64,000 nucleotides of DNA from Lantana camara (GCA_037501455.1 CM074856.1:99789001-99853000); one strand, 5' to 3'; positions 22,681-34,487 are shown, numbered from the stretch's first letter. Numbers and translations are program-made. The notes: a model not told the origin generated them from the letters alone.

Positions 22681-23610
22681 ATCAGGTTGCCTCGGTATCC
22701 TTGGTGCTCTTTCTTGAAAATTCTAACTTTTCTAAAAGTGCTTTCAAAATTGATACCTTTAAGTTAGGAAAACCTTTTCCTGCATGTTAATGTCTCAAGT
22801 CTTAAAGTCGCTTCAAGATATCGATAGGACCGTTATTGTTCCATTTTATTCCGATGTGTATTCTATCTGCTAGTAATTTTAGCTTTATACTTGGGATTTG
22901 CTGTTTCTATGGCAATCTGTGAATCATTCTTAACTCCATGCATTATATCTCCCTATACGATTCTTTGTAAGAATGAGTAACATTCTTAGAGGAAATAAAA
23001 CCCTGGATCTCATCAAGGACCAGAAGTACGGTACACGTTCTTAACACGCCGGTTATGGTTCTATGACCCTAGAGCCATGCGCTAATTCATTATATCAATT
23101 TGTATGTGCCTATATGTTTCCTAGTTGTATAATTTATCATACAAACTTCGAAGTAAATTCCCTTTTCGAATTTGCCTCATTACGAATCGGTTTATAAACG
23201 CTACTCTTACCGGGATGGTAATCATCGAATCTGAACCCACTATCCATGACAAGACAAGATATCATACTAGGAAAGGATGAGAAGTTGGGAATTAGAAACT
23301 ATAAGGTCATTTTAGAAAGGAATTGGTGATACGTCTCCTATCTGTTGAAAGTCCAACATATCACCTTAAAATCAGAAAAGTGGAGATGATATTGAATTTA
23401 GGTTGTTTTGAGCAACACCAGAAAGGGTGACTCAGCGAAGCACAACAACATTGAGAAGCTATTTCGGTATCTCAAGAATCTCAAGTATGCTCCAAATTAG
23501 ATTTGGGTAAAAGGAATTACTACTTGAAGGTTCAAGAAAAGAATACCGGAAAACTTCCTTCAACGGCTGTTACCTCGAGAGACACCAGTGGTTTAACCAT
23601 TTCCTCCATA

Positions 23611-23615
23611 ACATC
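23611..23615. repeat. E6 target-site duplication, left (ACATC)
   Basis: Repeated at 60664-60668 after the E6 right end, 37 kb away. Confidence 0.9.
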
Positions 23616-24190
23616 TGTAATGCCCCAATTTCTCGGCAATTCAGGTATGACGTCACGAGTGGGATTAGACCGAGTGTTATGTGGTTTTAATTGTGTTTTA
23701 ATTGCTAAGTGATCGTGTAACTTAATAATTTCGTGAATTAATTGCTCCTATGTGACTTATATGACTTAGATGATTTATTTGGCTTTGTTATTTAAAGTTC
23801 GTTTTAGCATGTTTATTTGCTAATTAAATGTTTTATTTTACTTATACACCTATTTGATCTTACATGAAATCCTTAGACTCAATTGAACTTTAATTTGGAC
23901 CCCAATTGATCACCTACCAAACCTTGGGGCCCTAATTGAATCACTTAAATTCTCAAGGGACCAAAGCACAATTTTCCCCTCTTCTTCCCCTTTATCACAC
24001 GACACACACCCCCTTTCATCTCTCATTCTTCTTCTTCCCATTTCTTTCCAATAAAGCTCCAAACCCTTCATCCCCTTCTTTTCCAAAAATCGATCCAAGC
24101 TAAGACAAAGAGGCAAGAGGATTCTTCTTCAAATTCAAGCCAAGAACAAGCTCCATTTTCATATCCTTTATCTTCTCCTTCTCTCCCAAG

Positions 24191-24199
<9 letters not shown>

Positions 24200-24236
<37 letters not shown>
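24200..24236 (+). repeat. (TA)n microsatellite in the E6 5' LTR
   Basis: About 18 TA units. The equivalent microsatellite in the 3' LTR received the SINE. Confidence 0.9.
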
Positions 24237-24240
<4 letters not shown>

Positions 24241-24556
24241 GTGGGTTTTTGTAAACAAGTGGTTCTTGCATCATAACTTGATATATATTGTTTCTTGAAG
24301 CTTAATTGATGTATATTTGTTGAGTTTTGAGCTAATTGTTGAAGCATGAGAGCATCACCATTGTTGGACCTTCAAGATGTAAAAATGGGGGATTGGTTTC
24401 TTGTGCATTTCATGCCATTTTGCAAGGCTATCTTGATAGAGCATGTATATATGAGTTTATACCTTGAATTTTGTTGGATTTGGAGTGTATTTGCTTGCCC
24501 TTTTGTTATCTTCTTGTTTGAGCTTCGTTTTCCTCGTATTCTACTGCTGGAGAAGG

Positions 24557-24662
24557 ATCCACGGGCGTGGATTTTGTCCCACGGCCGTGGATTTGTGTCT
24601 AGAACTTTGGTTTTTTTTGGCAGGAGAATCCATGGGCGTGGATTTTTCTCCCACGGCCGTGG
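24557..24662 (+). repeat. E6 palindrome cassette, 4 units of the CCACGGCCGTGG type
   Basis: ATCCACGGGCGTGGAT (24557-24572), CCACGGCCGTGG (24579-24590), a diverged copy at about 24628-24643 and CCACGGCCGTGG (24651-24662). Two pairs are spaced about 72 bp apart. Frames passing through here (24346-24726) are incidental. Confidence 0.9.
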
Positions 24663-25322
24663 ATCCTCTTCCGTTTTCTGTCTGAGTTTGTTTTGCTTTG
24701 TTCACCCTCATAAAAACTCTGATTGACCCGATTTTTAAACCCACGGAAACCTGTTGAAGTCTATAATCTTCTCCAATTGAAATCACCTCAATATCTTTTC
24801 CCATTTGTGAGATATTATCAATCTTTTTTGGTGTCGCCACTTCAACGATAATCTGCATTCCTTCAACTTCGGACCTATGCCATTTACTCTTCGTTTTGAA
24901 CTAGAATACGACCCATATATAATTTTATAGGTATACATGTCTAATTTCATATACAACAAACAAAATCCAATTCCAACTTCTACAACTCAAGATATTCCCA
25001 TTGTACTACAGCTTGTTCACTTTAAAAAATTGTCAACTTTTGTCAAACTTCGCTAAAACCCCTCTTATTGCATTCCTTTCACTTCCCTGGCTCCCGTATA
25101 TGACTTATATGAATTGTATGCTTGCTTGATTGATGATTACACTCTTATTTGACAATCCTTGGTCCCTACTTGCTTAAGTTTGATTGTTTGCATCCGTACT
25201 TGTTACGTTGATTGAATTCGTTTGAGTAATTGGGCATTGGAACAAGATCACACCATTCTATGACCTTCTTATGCTTTATTTCATATCCAATCATGTTATG
25301 ACATGGTACACCATTGCATGAA

Positions 25323-25360
25323 CATTGTCGTGCGTCCTAATTGGTTTCATATTGACTCAT
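25323..25360 (+). promoter_or_regulatory. Conserved LTR block (E6)
   Basis: CATTGTCGTGCGTCCTAA followed by TTGGTTTCAT and TTGACTCAT, 37 nt before the exon-2 acceptor. Confidence 0.55.
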
Positions 25361-25397
25361 TTCTCACAAGTACACATTGCTTCTTTCTCTTGTACAG

Positions 25398-25472
25398 TTC
25401 ATCTCCAGGGCAGAGATATTGTGATCACTAGACACCCGGCCTAGCATGTATCCTTGCTTCATCATGTTCCAG
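25398..25472 (+). other. Putative LTR exon 2 (E6 5' LTR), 75 nt
   Basis: Strong acceptor (TTCTTTCTCTTGTACAG|T) and donor (TGTTCCAG|GTGAGGGT). An equal-length cassette is in the 3' LTR at 59281-59355. Confidence 0.6.
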
Positions 25473-26279
25473 GTGAGGGTATTTTCGTTCTAGTTATGTA
25501 TCGAACCCTACAACCCGTATGTGACAAGTTTTGTCCAAAACCTTATGTATATATATATTATTTTCAAAGTGGAGTTATCGAGTAAATTATTACCGAGTAA
25601 ACCTTTTCTCAAGAATTATGAAATAAGTTATGTTTTCATGAATTAGAACGTTTTGGTGAGAACATGAATGAATGCATGGGCCCGGGATCTATCACATGTG
25701 GCTATCCGGGGAGGCAAGGGCCGACGGTGATCCCATGTGCTAGTCCCAACCATTTAACAGAGACCGGACCTCGCTAGGAGATTAGCGTGGAATGGTAGCT
25801 GAGCGCCCTTGGGGGATTCATGTACCCCCCTGGGTCAATGCATGAGGTGGCCGGGTCTTGCAAGCCCGTCCACCACCCGGAGGAAGAAGGTTGGAACTTA
25901 TCTTATGTTTATGTTTATGTTATGATTGTTAGGCACCGTTCGGGAAGGTCGGTATACGGATCGCCCAAACGGCTATATCTTATGTTATATGGCTTGCATG
26001 TATTATAAGATATTGCATAATCACATATTCAATATAATACTGATAATTGTTGTACACGGTCGGAGTTTGGTTGGAGATAATGCACGCTCACTCGTCGAGC
26101 CTTAATGTTTATGTTCGAATTATGAACTTAATGAATATAAAATGAATTAGTCGTAATGTCCTAGCATTGATTAGTTATTTTCTTCCCCTTCATGGGAACA
26201 AAATTTACATAAAACTTTGCTCGGGATTTATAACTTGCATGCGCATGTTTTTATATATATGTGTATAGCTCCTGCTCAC

Positions 26280-26298
26280 TCAGTCTTCTAGAGACTGA
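26280..26298 (+). other. Intron-2 hairpin (E6 5' LTR)
   Basis: TCAGTCTTCTAGAGACTGA followed by CCCCTC, 30 nt before acceptor TCTTGTAG. Confidence 0.65.
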
Positions 26299-26785
26299 CC
26301 CCTCTTTCCCACTTCTCAGTTCTTGTAGGTTTTGGCTAAGCGGGAGTTGAGTCATAGCGTTCTTGATCGAGTCACACTTGTACACTCGAGTCACATTTCA
26401 TATTGCTATGTTATAATTGTATCTCCTTATGTAATTGGGCCTTTGTGCCAACTATGAAATTGTTGGATATTGATTCGGGACAGATTGCATGTTTAGTTGA
26501 ACCCATTGTTAGGATGCATGATGGATTTAACTTATGCATTGGAATTGTTGGGCTTGTAGCCATTGTTGAAAATTTTGAATTATACGTTATTTTTCCGCAT
26601 TGCACTTTTGGTTATTCTTGAATTATTTGGTACAGGGCTAGATTCTGCCTAGCTAGGTTATCTTTTATTTTTGTCTCCCGTTCGCCATGAGTCCGGTTCA
26701 TGCTTTGACTATCCATTTCATGTGTGGACTAGACTCATAGTGCGGGAGATGTGGCGCCAATCGTCCCGGGTGCTACATCCTTAAG

Positions 26786-26797
26786 TGGTAGAAGAGC
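26786..26797 (+). other. E6 primer-binding site, mutated
   Basis: TGGTAGAAGAGC against the expected TGGTATCAGAGC. Two substitutions within the primer pairing would weaken priming. Confidence 0.85.
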
Positions 26798-29700
26798 CCG
26801 ATTGCAAAACCGGGGTCTCTAGCGTTACGTCGCGTCAAGTATAGGTCGAACGGCTTAGGAAAAATGTGTCAACGTGCGCACCGCATTGATCATGAGCATG
26901 TATTATTTGAAAGTTTGATGAATTTTATGATGAAATTTAAATTTTGTTGAATTTTGCGTTGCATTTTACATCCATACGTGTTTTGGTGTTAATTATGTGA
27001 CATATGCATTGAATAACTAGCATGCATTATATTTGAATTGAGTTGTGATTTATAGGTTGCTATCACAACATCAAACCACGGCCAAATTTACAAAGTAACC
27101 GCCATATAGTACAGGTATTCCTTATGGATAAGGGTGCTTTGAAGAAGGCTCCGGATGTTAACAAGAATTCGGGTAATTGGTGATTCCTATGATGGGCTTT
27201 TAGCTAAGGAATTCAAGACCGAGGTGAGAATTGAATCATGAAAGAAAATGGTTATGGTTGAGGTAATAGTATGAGAGTGTGATGTTATAACCCTCCAACA
27301 AACACACACTCCTACCCCGCAAACAAAGTAGATCAACCGAGTTCCAGAGGCTGTTTAACTCCAGGAAGAAGTGAAGGAAAGACCTTTAAGATATTAAGAT
27401 TCAAGGTTCAAATTTATAATCAAGTTGAAGACCTTTAAGTAGTTTGATTTAAGGTCAAGTTGTGGGAGTTAAGAGCTAAGTCAAGATAATTAGCGTTGAG
27501 ATGGGATCAAGATTTGGGTTCGAGTTAAAAAAGAAGAGGAATTGTTTAAATGAAGATTTGTTCTAGAGAAGATGGGAAAGAATCGAGGCACTCGGATATG
27601 TAAGACTCAGAATCAAATGACTACCTCGGAATGAGAGAAGATGTTCTTTATCATTATAGGAGTAAAGAATTCGGGGATTGGTAAGTAGGCAAGCGATACG
27701 AGGAAAAGAAGGATTAGAGAAAATCGCTCAACACGGAGAGTATGACATCATTGAAGATATGGAACCATAAGAAAGACAAAGAGCTTTTGGGAAGGAAATT
27801 ATATGCTCAGGTGTAAACTATCAGAGGATGAGTTATTCAACTAATTTGAATTTATAAGAGATAAGCTAAAGGGATTTGATCAAGAAGAAGTTACGTTCAA
27901 GAATCACTAAATTTTGGATCGTGAAGATATGTGAGTCGATATAAAGAATTTCGAAGATTTGGAAATCATGGGAAGTCAAAGTACCCATATTGATATTTTG
28001 GTTGATGGTCGGATCGGAGAGGAACAAATGAGATTACATAATAATAAGAGATGAGGTTATTCATCCTTACGCGCCACCAAGGAGGAAATGGGAAAAATTA
28101 TGTTCAAGGGGACAATTGGTGGAAATTCTACAAGATGGAGTCGGCATATGATAGATTTAAGAGGCCAGTTTTGCTGAAGTAGAAGGATTGGGTTTTATGA
28201 CAACTTGGATCTTGGGAGTTCTTAAGAGGTACTAGAAAGTATGGGAACTTACAGTTAGTTTTGGGAAGGTTTAATGTATCGAAAGGCTTGGGTTTAGAGG
28301 AATTGGAGCTCAACAAAGCATTTGGATTTTGGTAAAAAGGGGGAATATAAGAAGAATTAAGGTTAGAAGACCGTGGGTATACAAGAAGTGGTCGATCAAT
28401 TTGAGCATAAAGGACCAAAATTGCCGAGCTAAAGATTGTCCCCATGGTGAAAGGTACTTGCATTCATGGCACGTGCATCATACATCGTATTAATTACTTT
28501 AATTTGATGTATATTTTATTTAATTGAAGTACTTGCTCAAATATGTTGTATACCTTAATTGTTAAAATGTGCAACATGCATCGAGCATTCTTACCCGACA
28601 TGCATAGTTTGGTGTTTGCTTGATTAGGAAGTCTCCATTCTCTCATGTTCTGCATGACATATTAAACAAGTCGTGATTTAGGCAAGAAAGAAATTGGGTT
28701 TGCAAAGAGTCGAATCAAATGAGATTTTGGGTAATCGGAAATTTGAACCGAAGAATGGGAATAAGAGAAGCAGGTTGCAGTCGTTTTCCATGATAAATCG
28801 AGAATGCTATCGGGATTGGAGAGTACATTGTTAGATATTTAAGATTAGGCCGAGCATTTCAGGTGGCTGATTAGAATTCGGGAGAAGTGAGTTATTATCC
28901 CCACTAATTACTTCAAAGTGATTGTAAATAAGATCACCGGACCTCGGGAAAACAAAGTTGAAGGAGTTGAGGATTTCCTATCTCATGAATAATAGAACGA
29001 GTTCAAGTAATTGGGAATAGAGCTTTTAAGGGGGAGAGTCCGACCGGAAAATAGATAAAAATCACGGACGTGGCTAACCGGGTCACTCTGAGAAGGAAAG
29101 ATGGAATTGTAAGGGCGAATAAGCGATAGGAATTCTATAAAAGTGGTAAGAGTTGAGATAGGAGTTCTAACATTAGATGCAATCCCAACCACGAAGGGGA
29201 TGAACTTCGAGGATAATATTTAGATACTATAGGAGGGATGCAAAGAAAGCTAAGAACTAAAGAGGACAAGACGAAGAAAAAGGATAATTGATGGTAACCT
29301 CGACTACAAGATCAATGTCGTGAGTTTCTTATTATGGGACACTCATCAAGTTAATCTTCTAAGATTAAAAATGGTGCTTCGAATAACATACTTTATACCT
29401 TGTAGTTGTTAGGATCAATAAGAAATTGGCAAGGATTAATAAGGAAGATATTGGATAAGAAAAGTCGATAAAATTATCATATCCCAAAGGAACAAAGTGC
29501 GATTTAATTCAACCGAGCGATGGAAGTGGATGATCTACGAGGCCATACATCATGAATAAGACAGTTTATCGATTCGACAGTTGTTTTTCATAATGAACCA
29601 GGATCAACTTTAGGATTCGAGACTAGCTCTAGCATCCGAGAAAGCTGAGTATAGTCCGTAGTGAAGGAGGATTGGATTAGATTAAGATCAAGTGCCCACT

Positions 29701-29942
29701 CAAGAAGGGAGCTTCACACCGCAAGGAAAGAAATGTTGATTATAGAATAAAATTGGGCTGCACATTGAAGTGTATATCACATTGGGCATTTTAAAGTGTG
29801 ATGCCAAAGGTAGAGGGACCTCCCAGAATAAACCAAATAATGAGTTAGATTACTATCATGGACGATTTCCGATCAACGGTGAATGGTACACCAAGCATTC
29901 ATGGCATATGCATACACGTAACATGACTTTATATATATGATG

Positions 29943-29947
29943 ATTAG
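29943..29947. repeat. E10 target-site duplication, left (ATTAG)
   Basis: Repeated at 33021-33025. Confidence 0.9.
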
Positions 29948-30217
29948 TGTGACGCCCCGTTCATCTAAAGGTTTAGTTTAGCGAGTGTTAGGGTCGTGGG
30001 AAGTTCGAACGAAGAATCCGTTAGAACGAATGTAACCCTAGCAAGCTTGTTTCGGGATAACAACGTCAATAGATCACTTCCAACTTCTTTGATTTAACCT
30101 AAGTTCGGGATGAGCTATGTGAGATCCGTCTTTGCCATTTAATTCATTTTGACGTCTTGAGATGAATGACGTTAATTTCATAATTTTCGGAAACCGTTTG
30201 CTACCCCGACGCCCTAA

Positions 30218-30239
30218 AACCGGTCCACTTCGACCGGTT
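30218..30239 (+). repeat. E10 inverted repeat
   Basis: AACCGGTC, a 6-nt loop, then GACCGGTT: a perfect 8-bp stem upstream of the donor. Confidence 0.8.
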
Positions 30240-30266
30240 ATCTCTTGGAATTGAGTCTAGATTATT

Positions 30267-30559
30267 CACCTACTTGCTTCCACTCTTTCCTTCACATTTA
30301 AGCAAGACATAGCAGCTTAATTTCAGCCTCATCACCTACTTGCTTGCATTTTTCTTCCACGTTTGAGCAAGTGGCAGCAGCTCCTAACTTCAAAGGCATC
30401 ATCACCTCCTTGCTTCCTTTCCTTCTCACCCTACTCACGTTAAAACAAAGAGCAGCAGCCATTCTATTCCTATTTTTCTTCTTTTCTCCTCACGTTAAAG
30501 GAAGGAGCAGCAGCCATACACACCTATTTTCTTCTTTTCCCCTCACGGACAGCCCCTTT
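30267..30559 (+). repeat. E10 degenerate tandem repeats
   Basis: Four to five units of about 55-75 bp share CACCTACTTGCTTCC, a pyrimidine-rich stretch, CACGTTTAAGCAAG and a GCAGCAG end. They lie in the likely promoter/leader region of the LTR. Confidence 0.7.
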
Positions 30560-31654
30560 TCTTCTTGCAAAAATTTGAAGAACATAATTGAAGGCAAGTG
30601 AAGAAGCAATCCTCCATCTCTTTCCATCTTCGGTATTCAGTTAAGGGAGGTAAGGATTAAGTTTCTCATCATGTTTCCCCCTCCATATCAGCAAGGTTTA
30701 GCTTCTAAGAGTTGGATATGGAGCTTAGGATTTCAGATATATGTAGTGTTATGTGAGAAATTGGAGATTCTTGTACACTTGCTGAAAGTTGATGACCGTT
30801 GTGTGACTTTTACGTGTATAAACTGCATAATTCTTGCATGAACTGAAATTTATTTGCAGCATGTTACCTTACATGAAATTATAGATGCTTTATGTATGAG
30901 TTATGGACCTGATATTCAAGTTTTGAGGTCTGGAAGAAGAAGAAACCGAACCTACAAGAGAATCCCCTGTTCTGCCCTGTTTCATAGTTTCTACAGTGAC
31001 TTTCTCGCATCTTTTACCCAAGAAAAACATCTTAGAATTGCCTGAATTTGTAACCACTGAAACTTCGTTGAGTCTAGGACACTCTCCTTTTTACGGCTTG
31101 TTAAAATTCATTCTGGAGAGTAAGATATGCCCAATACAAAATGGTGTCGCCAGTCTGCCGAAATCCTGCGTTCAGCCAACTTTAAATAATAAACTGTTTT
31201 GATCCGCTTGGAATAAAAAATTGAGCCATATATTTTCAGAAAGATGTGTGTGTCTAGTTTCATTTCCAAACAAAAAAACTGAATTTGGACTTCTAAATTT
31301 TAAGATATTCTGATTTTCCTACAGCCTGGTCATTTTCAGAAAACTGCCAGCTTTTGCTAGATTTGCAACCGAAGCCACGTTTGAGCTTCTCTTCCATTTC
31401 TTTCATGATTTTTCCATACCGAACTTGTTCCTAACATGTTAAATTATGTAATTATGTACGGTTCAGATTATGGTGCTATCATATGAGGAGAAAATATGCT
31501 CCGTGACTTGCTTCCTCGTAGCCGGCATGCCTAAATGAAACCCTTGCTCAAGTGCATTTCAATTCTTGCATTCCATTGCATTCATTTTTCATTGCCGTGC
31601 GTCTAAGTGGGTCATGATCGAGTCTTCGTCATGTTTTGCTCTTTGTTTGTTCAG

Positions 31655-31737
31655 AGATGATCCCAGGAGGGTTCGATCCTGAGGGTTAGTCTCATTTTCC
31701 GTGCCCGGTGTTGTTCTTTGGAACTCTTTTGTCAAAG
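31655..31737 (+). other. Putative LTR exon 2 (E10), 83 nt
   Basis: Acceptor CTCTTTGTTTGTTCAG|A and donor GTCAAAG|GTGAGGTTAGG. The donor context equals that of E2. The conserved block (CATTGCCGTGCGTC) lies at 31590-31628. Confidence 0.6.
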
Positions 31738-32533
31738 GTGAGGTTAGGTGTGTTTTAGTTATGCCCTAATACCCTTATATGATTGTTTCCGGCCTGAATA
31801 GCTATGTATTAAGGTTATATATGTACGTATACTTCTGATATTTGCACTCTTCATGGTTTTATTTGATACGTGTATAATTTTGGGCCTATGTATGCCTTGA
31901 TCTTGAGAAGAGGTAACTCTTGAAAGTGATAAAATGTGATATCTGTACTATTGCGAGATAAGCCATTGAAAGATATGGCAAGTGCATTCCTGATACTTGT
32001 GTATAATTCGTGCATTGGGCCCGGAGGCTATGGGTAAGGGAGCCTGGAACGGTATTGGGCCGTCAGGACCGTGCCCTGTGCATAGTCTTCATTTGAGATT
32101 ACTTGCTTGTTTACAGGAGGTTTGGTACATGTCAGTTATCTTGAGCCGGTGGTAACCCCGTCGAAGGAGCGGGTAGGAGTCATGAGCCCCCGTCTCGATG
32201 TGTATACGTGTTTCTGAAAGGATTGGGGTGCACTCCCTTCCTTTCCATGGCGTGATGGCGGGATTGTATTTTGATTTCTGTTTTTCCTGTATTTCTGAGG
32301 CTTGTTGACGGATGTGGTTTGAAAGCTCGTACTCGCCTAGCTCTGTTCTATTTTGAGTTTGTGAAACAAGGATGGACTGAATAGGATTTTGATTTCTTTT
32401 GTATACGTATGTATCTTTTGGCTTTTAGAAAATGTTTTGGTATGCAAAAACCATCGTTGGGTTCATGAACATTCGAATTTTGATACATGCTCTGCTCTGT
32501 TATATCTATAGCGTGCATGGGTTAACCCCTCAC

Positions 32534-32548
32534 TCAGTCGTGGACTGA
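32534..32548 (+). other. Intron-2 hairpin (E10)
   Basis: TCAGTC-GTG-GACTGA, shortest loop of the set, 31 nt before the exon-3 acceptor. Confidence 0.6.
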
Positions 32549-33020
32549 TCCCTTGCTTTTCCATCTTTTAGTTTAGCAGGTACAAGTGTGCTTTGGTCGA
32601 GCTAGGCGGAGAATTGAGTAGTTCATGTTCGTCTAAGTCGAGTCTTTGGGTTGTACTTGCATACACTCTACATTTTGATCATGTACATATTGTAGCCTTA
32701 CCAGCATAGATGTTAAGTTTTAAATTGCCACTATCGGGTTGGAACTTTTGGAATAAACTTGGTATATGTTGGATATTTGCTCAGTTATGGCCTGTGACGG
32801 GCTCGTGTGTGTAAATCGTTTTGAAATATTATGCTTCCGCATGTGTTTGTAATTTGATACTTGAATGTACATTTCGTAAGGGTTAGAATCCGCCTAGCTT
32901 AGGAGTGTTTGTCTGTCTCCCGTTCGCTTTGACTTGTGCATGTATACGGATTTCCCGTTTCGTATATGTGTCGGGTCAGAGTGCGGGGGATGTGGTGACC
33001 CTACGCTCCGGGGTGCTACA

Positions 33021-33025
33021 ATTAG
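33021..33025. repeat. E10 target-site duplication, right (ATTAG)
   Basis: Exact copy of 29943-29947. Confidence 0.9.
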
Positions 33026-33495
33026 TGCCTTTGATCGTTGTTGTATTAATTGCTTCTTGCGTGTTTGAGTGTGACGTGACTGTATTTTGTGTGTTGGTGC
33101 TTGCTTTTTTTTTTTTTTTGCCTTGGGGTGTTGACCCTTTTGTGTTGCGTTTAGAATTTCTCTTTTTTTGTGTTGAGAGATGGGGTTCTCTCATTGCTTG
33201 TTTGAGAGACGGGGCTCTCTCGTTGCTTGTTTGAGAGACGGGGCTCTCTTGTTGTGATTTGCTACGTGTTTAACTTGATCTCGCGTAGTTTAGTTTTACG
33301 AGTGGGTGAGTTCCGGTGAGTTAAGGGTCGTGACGTCACAGCAATTGAAGACCCCTTTGTTGCATCAAGACCTTTTCCGAACTAATTCCTAGAGGGGAGT
33401 TGCTAACCCGCGTGGGATGAACACGGGAGAGTTGCTTAAGAGTCCAGAACTGGAGGCAGCGGACCTGAGGACAGGTCCTCTTAAAGGGGAAAGGT
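33026..33495 (+). mobile_element. E6 internal region, right part, with polypurine tract
   Basis: It continues E6 after E10. It contains a T15 tract (about 33105-33119), a three-unit hairpin array (33175-33250) and ends in polypurine tract AAAGGGGAAAGG (about 33483-33494). Confidence 0.85.
33175..33250 (+). repeat. Hairpin array (E6), 3 units
   Basis: GAGAGATGGGGTTCTCTC, then two GAGAGACGGGGCTCTCT units, with period about 29-30 and spacer TTGCTTGTTT. It is the same unit as in E4 and E7. Confidence 0.9.
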
Positions 33496-33954
33496 TGTAA
33501 CACCCCAATTTCTCGGCAAGTCAGGTATGACGTTACGAGTGGGATTAGACAGAGTGTTATGTGGTTTTAATTGTGTTTTAATTGTTAAGTGATCGTGTAA
33601 CTTAATAATTTCGTGAATTAATTGCTCCTATGTGACTTATATGACTTAGATGATTTATTTGGCTTTATTATTTAAAATTTGTTTTAGCATGTTTATTTGC
33701 TAATTAAACGTTTTACTTTACTTATACACCTATTTGATCTTACATGAAATCCTTGGACTCAATTGAACTTTAATTTGGACCCCAATTGATCACCTACCAA
33801 ACCTTGGGGCCCTAATTGAATCACTTAAATTCTCAAGGGACCAAAGCGCAATTTCCCCCTCTGCCTCCCCTTTATCACACCACACACACCCCATTTCATC
33901 TCTCATTCTTCTTCTTCCCATTTCTCTCCAAAGAAGCTCCAAACCCTTCATCCC
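33496..33954 (+). repeat. E6 3' LTR, segment 1
   Basis: Starts TGTAACACCCCAATTTCTCG and matches 23616-24074 closely. Interrupted by E7 after ATCCC. Confidence 0.92.
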
Positions 33955-34487
33955 TGTGATGCCCCGTTCGATAAATCGCACAAATATACGTCACGAGAGA
34001 GATTACGTTACGCACTTATGTGATTTAATTCCCTTTGATGTGTTTAAATCCCAACATTTATTAAATACGTGACATAATGGGCTAAAATGGGAAATATAAA
34101 ATATGAATTCTTGCATGACAACTTCAGAAGTAATGGTTAATGGGAAACGTGGCTACTTGAATTTAATTGTTGGTGTTGAATTGAAATAGGACTTGGGCCT
34201 ATTTGCAAGTTTTAGAAGTTTGGGCCTAATTTAAACTAGGTAATTTTTGGTGCACTTGGGACCGATACGAGCTCCGAAATTCGAATTCGAATTCTGACAC
34301 CACCATTGGATTTGATTCGGTGATTCGGATCCAATGGAATTTACTTTATATTTTTCGGAAATCGTTTAGACCTTAAACCTTTTAAATTTGACCTATTGGG
34401 CCGAAAGTCATTTATTTGAGCCCAAATCCTAATGAAGCCTCTAGCCTCATATTATATATTGGAAACCCTAATGAAATCTTTAGCCAC

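Larger units (their letters stand above)
22662..23615 (+). mobile_element. E5 internal region, left part
   Basis: It begins with the PBS and continues to the E6 insertion. I find no gag similarity and no long frame. The last five bases (23611-23615) form the E6 TSD. Confidence 0.8.
23616..26777 (+). repeat. E6 5' LTR (3162 bp)
   Basis: TGTAATGCCCCAATTTCTCG to CCCGGGTGCTACA. Landmarks: donor TCCCAAG|GTATATGTG (exon end 24190) next to a TA microsatellite (about 24200-24236), palindromes 24557-24662, conserved block 25323-25360, exon-2 cassette 25398-25472, GC-rich block 25679-25890, hairpin 26280-26298, acceptor TCTTGTAG|GTTTTGG (exon 3 starts 26329). It is the clearest example of the shared LTR architecture. 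Confidence 0.95.
26778..29947 (+). mobile_element. E6 internal region, left part
   Basis: After the PBS comes a leader word (ATAGGTCGAACGGCTTAGGA, 26841-26860) shared in form with E4 and E7. The rest is purine-rich with no long frame. The conserved junction word ATTCATGGCACGTGCATCAT lies at 28462-28481 and TTACCCGACATGCAT at about 28590; a second, weaker junction word is at about 29898. E10 interrupts at 29948. Nothing resembling gag or pol is recognised. Confidence 0.8.
29948..33020 (+). mobile_element. E10: solo LTR (3073 bp) in E6
   Basis: TGTGACGCCCCGTTC to CGGGGTGCTACA, flanked by perfect TSDs with no internal region, so it is the product of LTR-LTR recombination. Landmarks: an inverted repeat (30218-30239), tandem repeats (30267-30559), donor AGGGAG|GTAAGGAT (exon end 30650), conserved block 31590-31628, exon-2 cassette 31655-31737, hairpin 32534-32548, acceptor TTTAGCAG|GTACAAG (exon 3 starts 32580) and the GCTAGGCGG block. 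No GC palindrome cluster of the type seen in the other families between donor and exon 2. Confidence 0.95.

Noticed and set aside
24346..24726. 126-codon frame through the E6 palindromes
   Set aside because: The 3' LTR copy keeps a similar frame, but the encoded repeat HGRGF simply reflects the CACGGCCGTGG palindromes; LTR sequence, not a gene.
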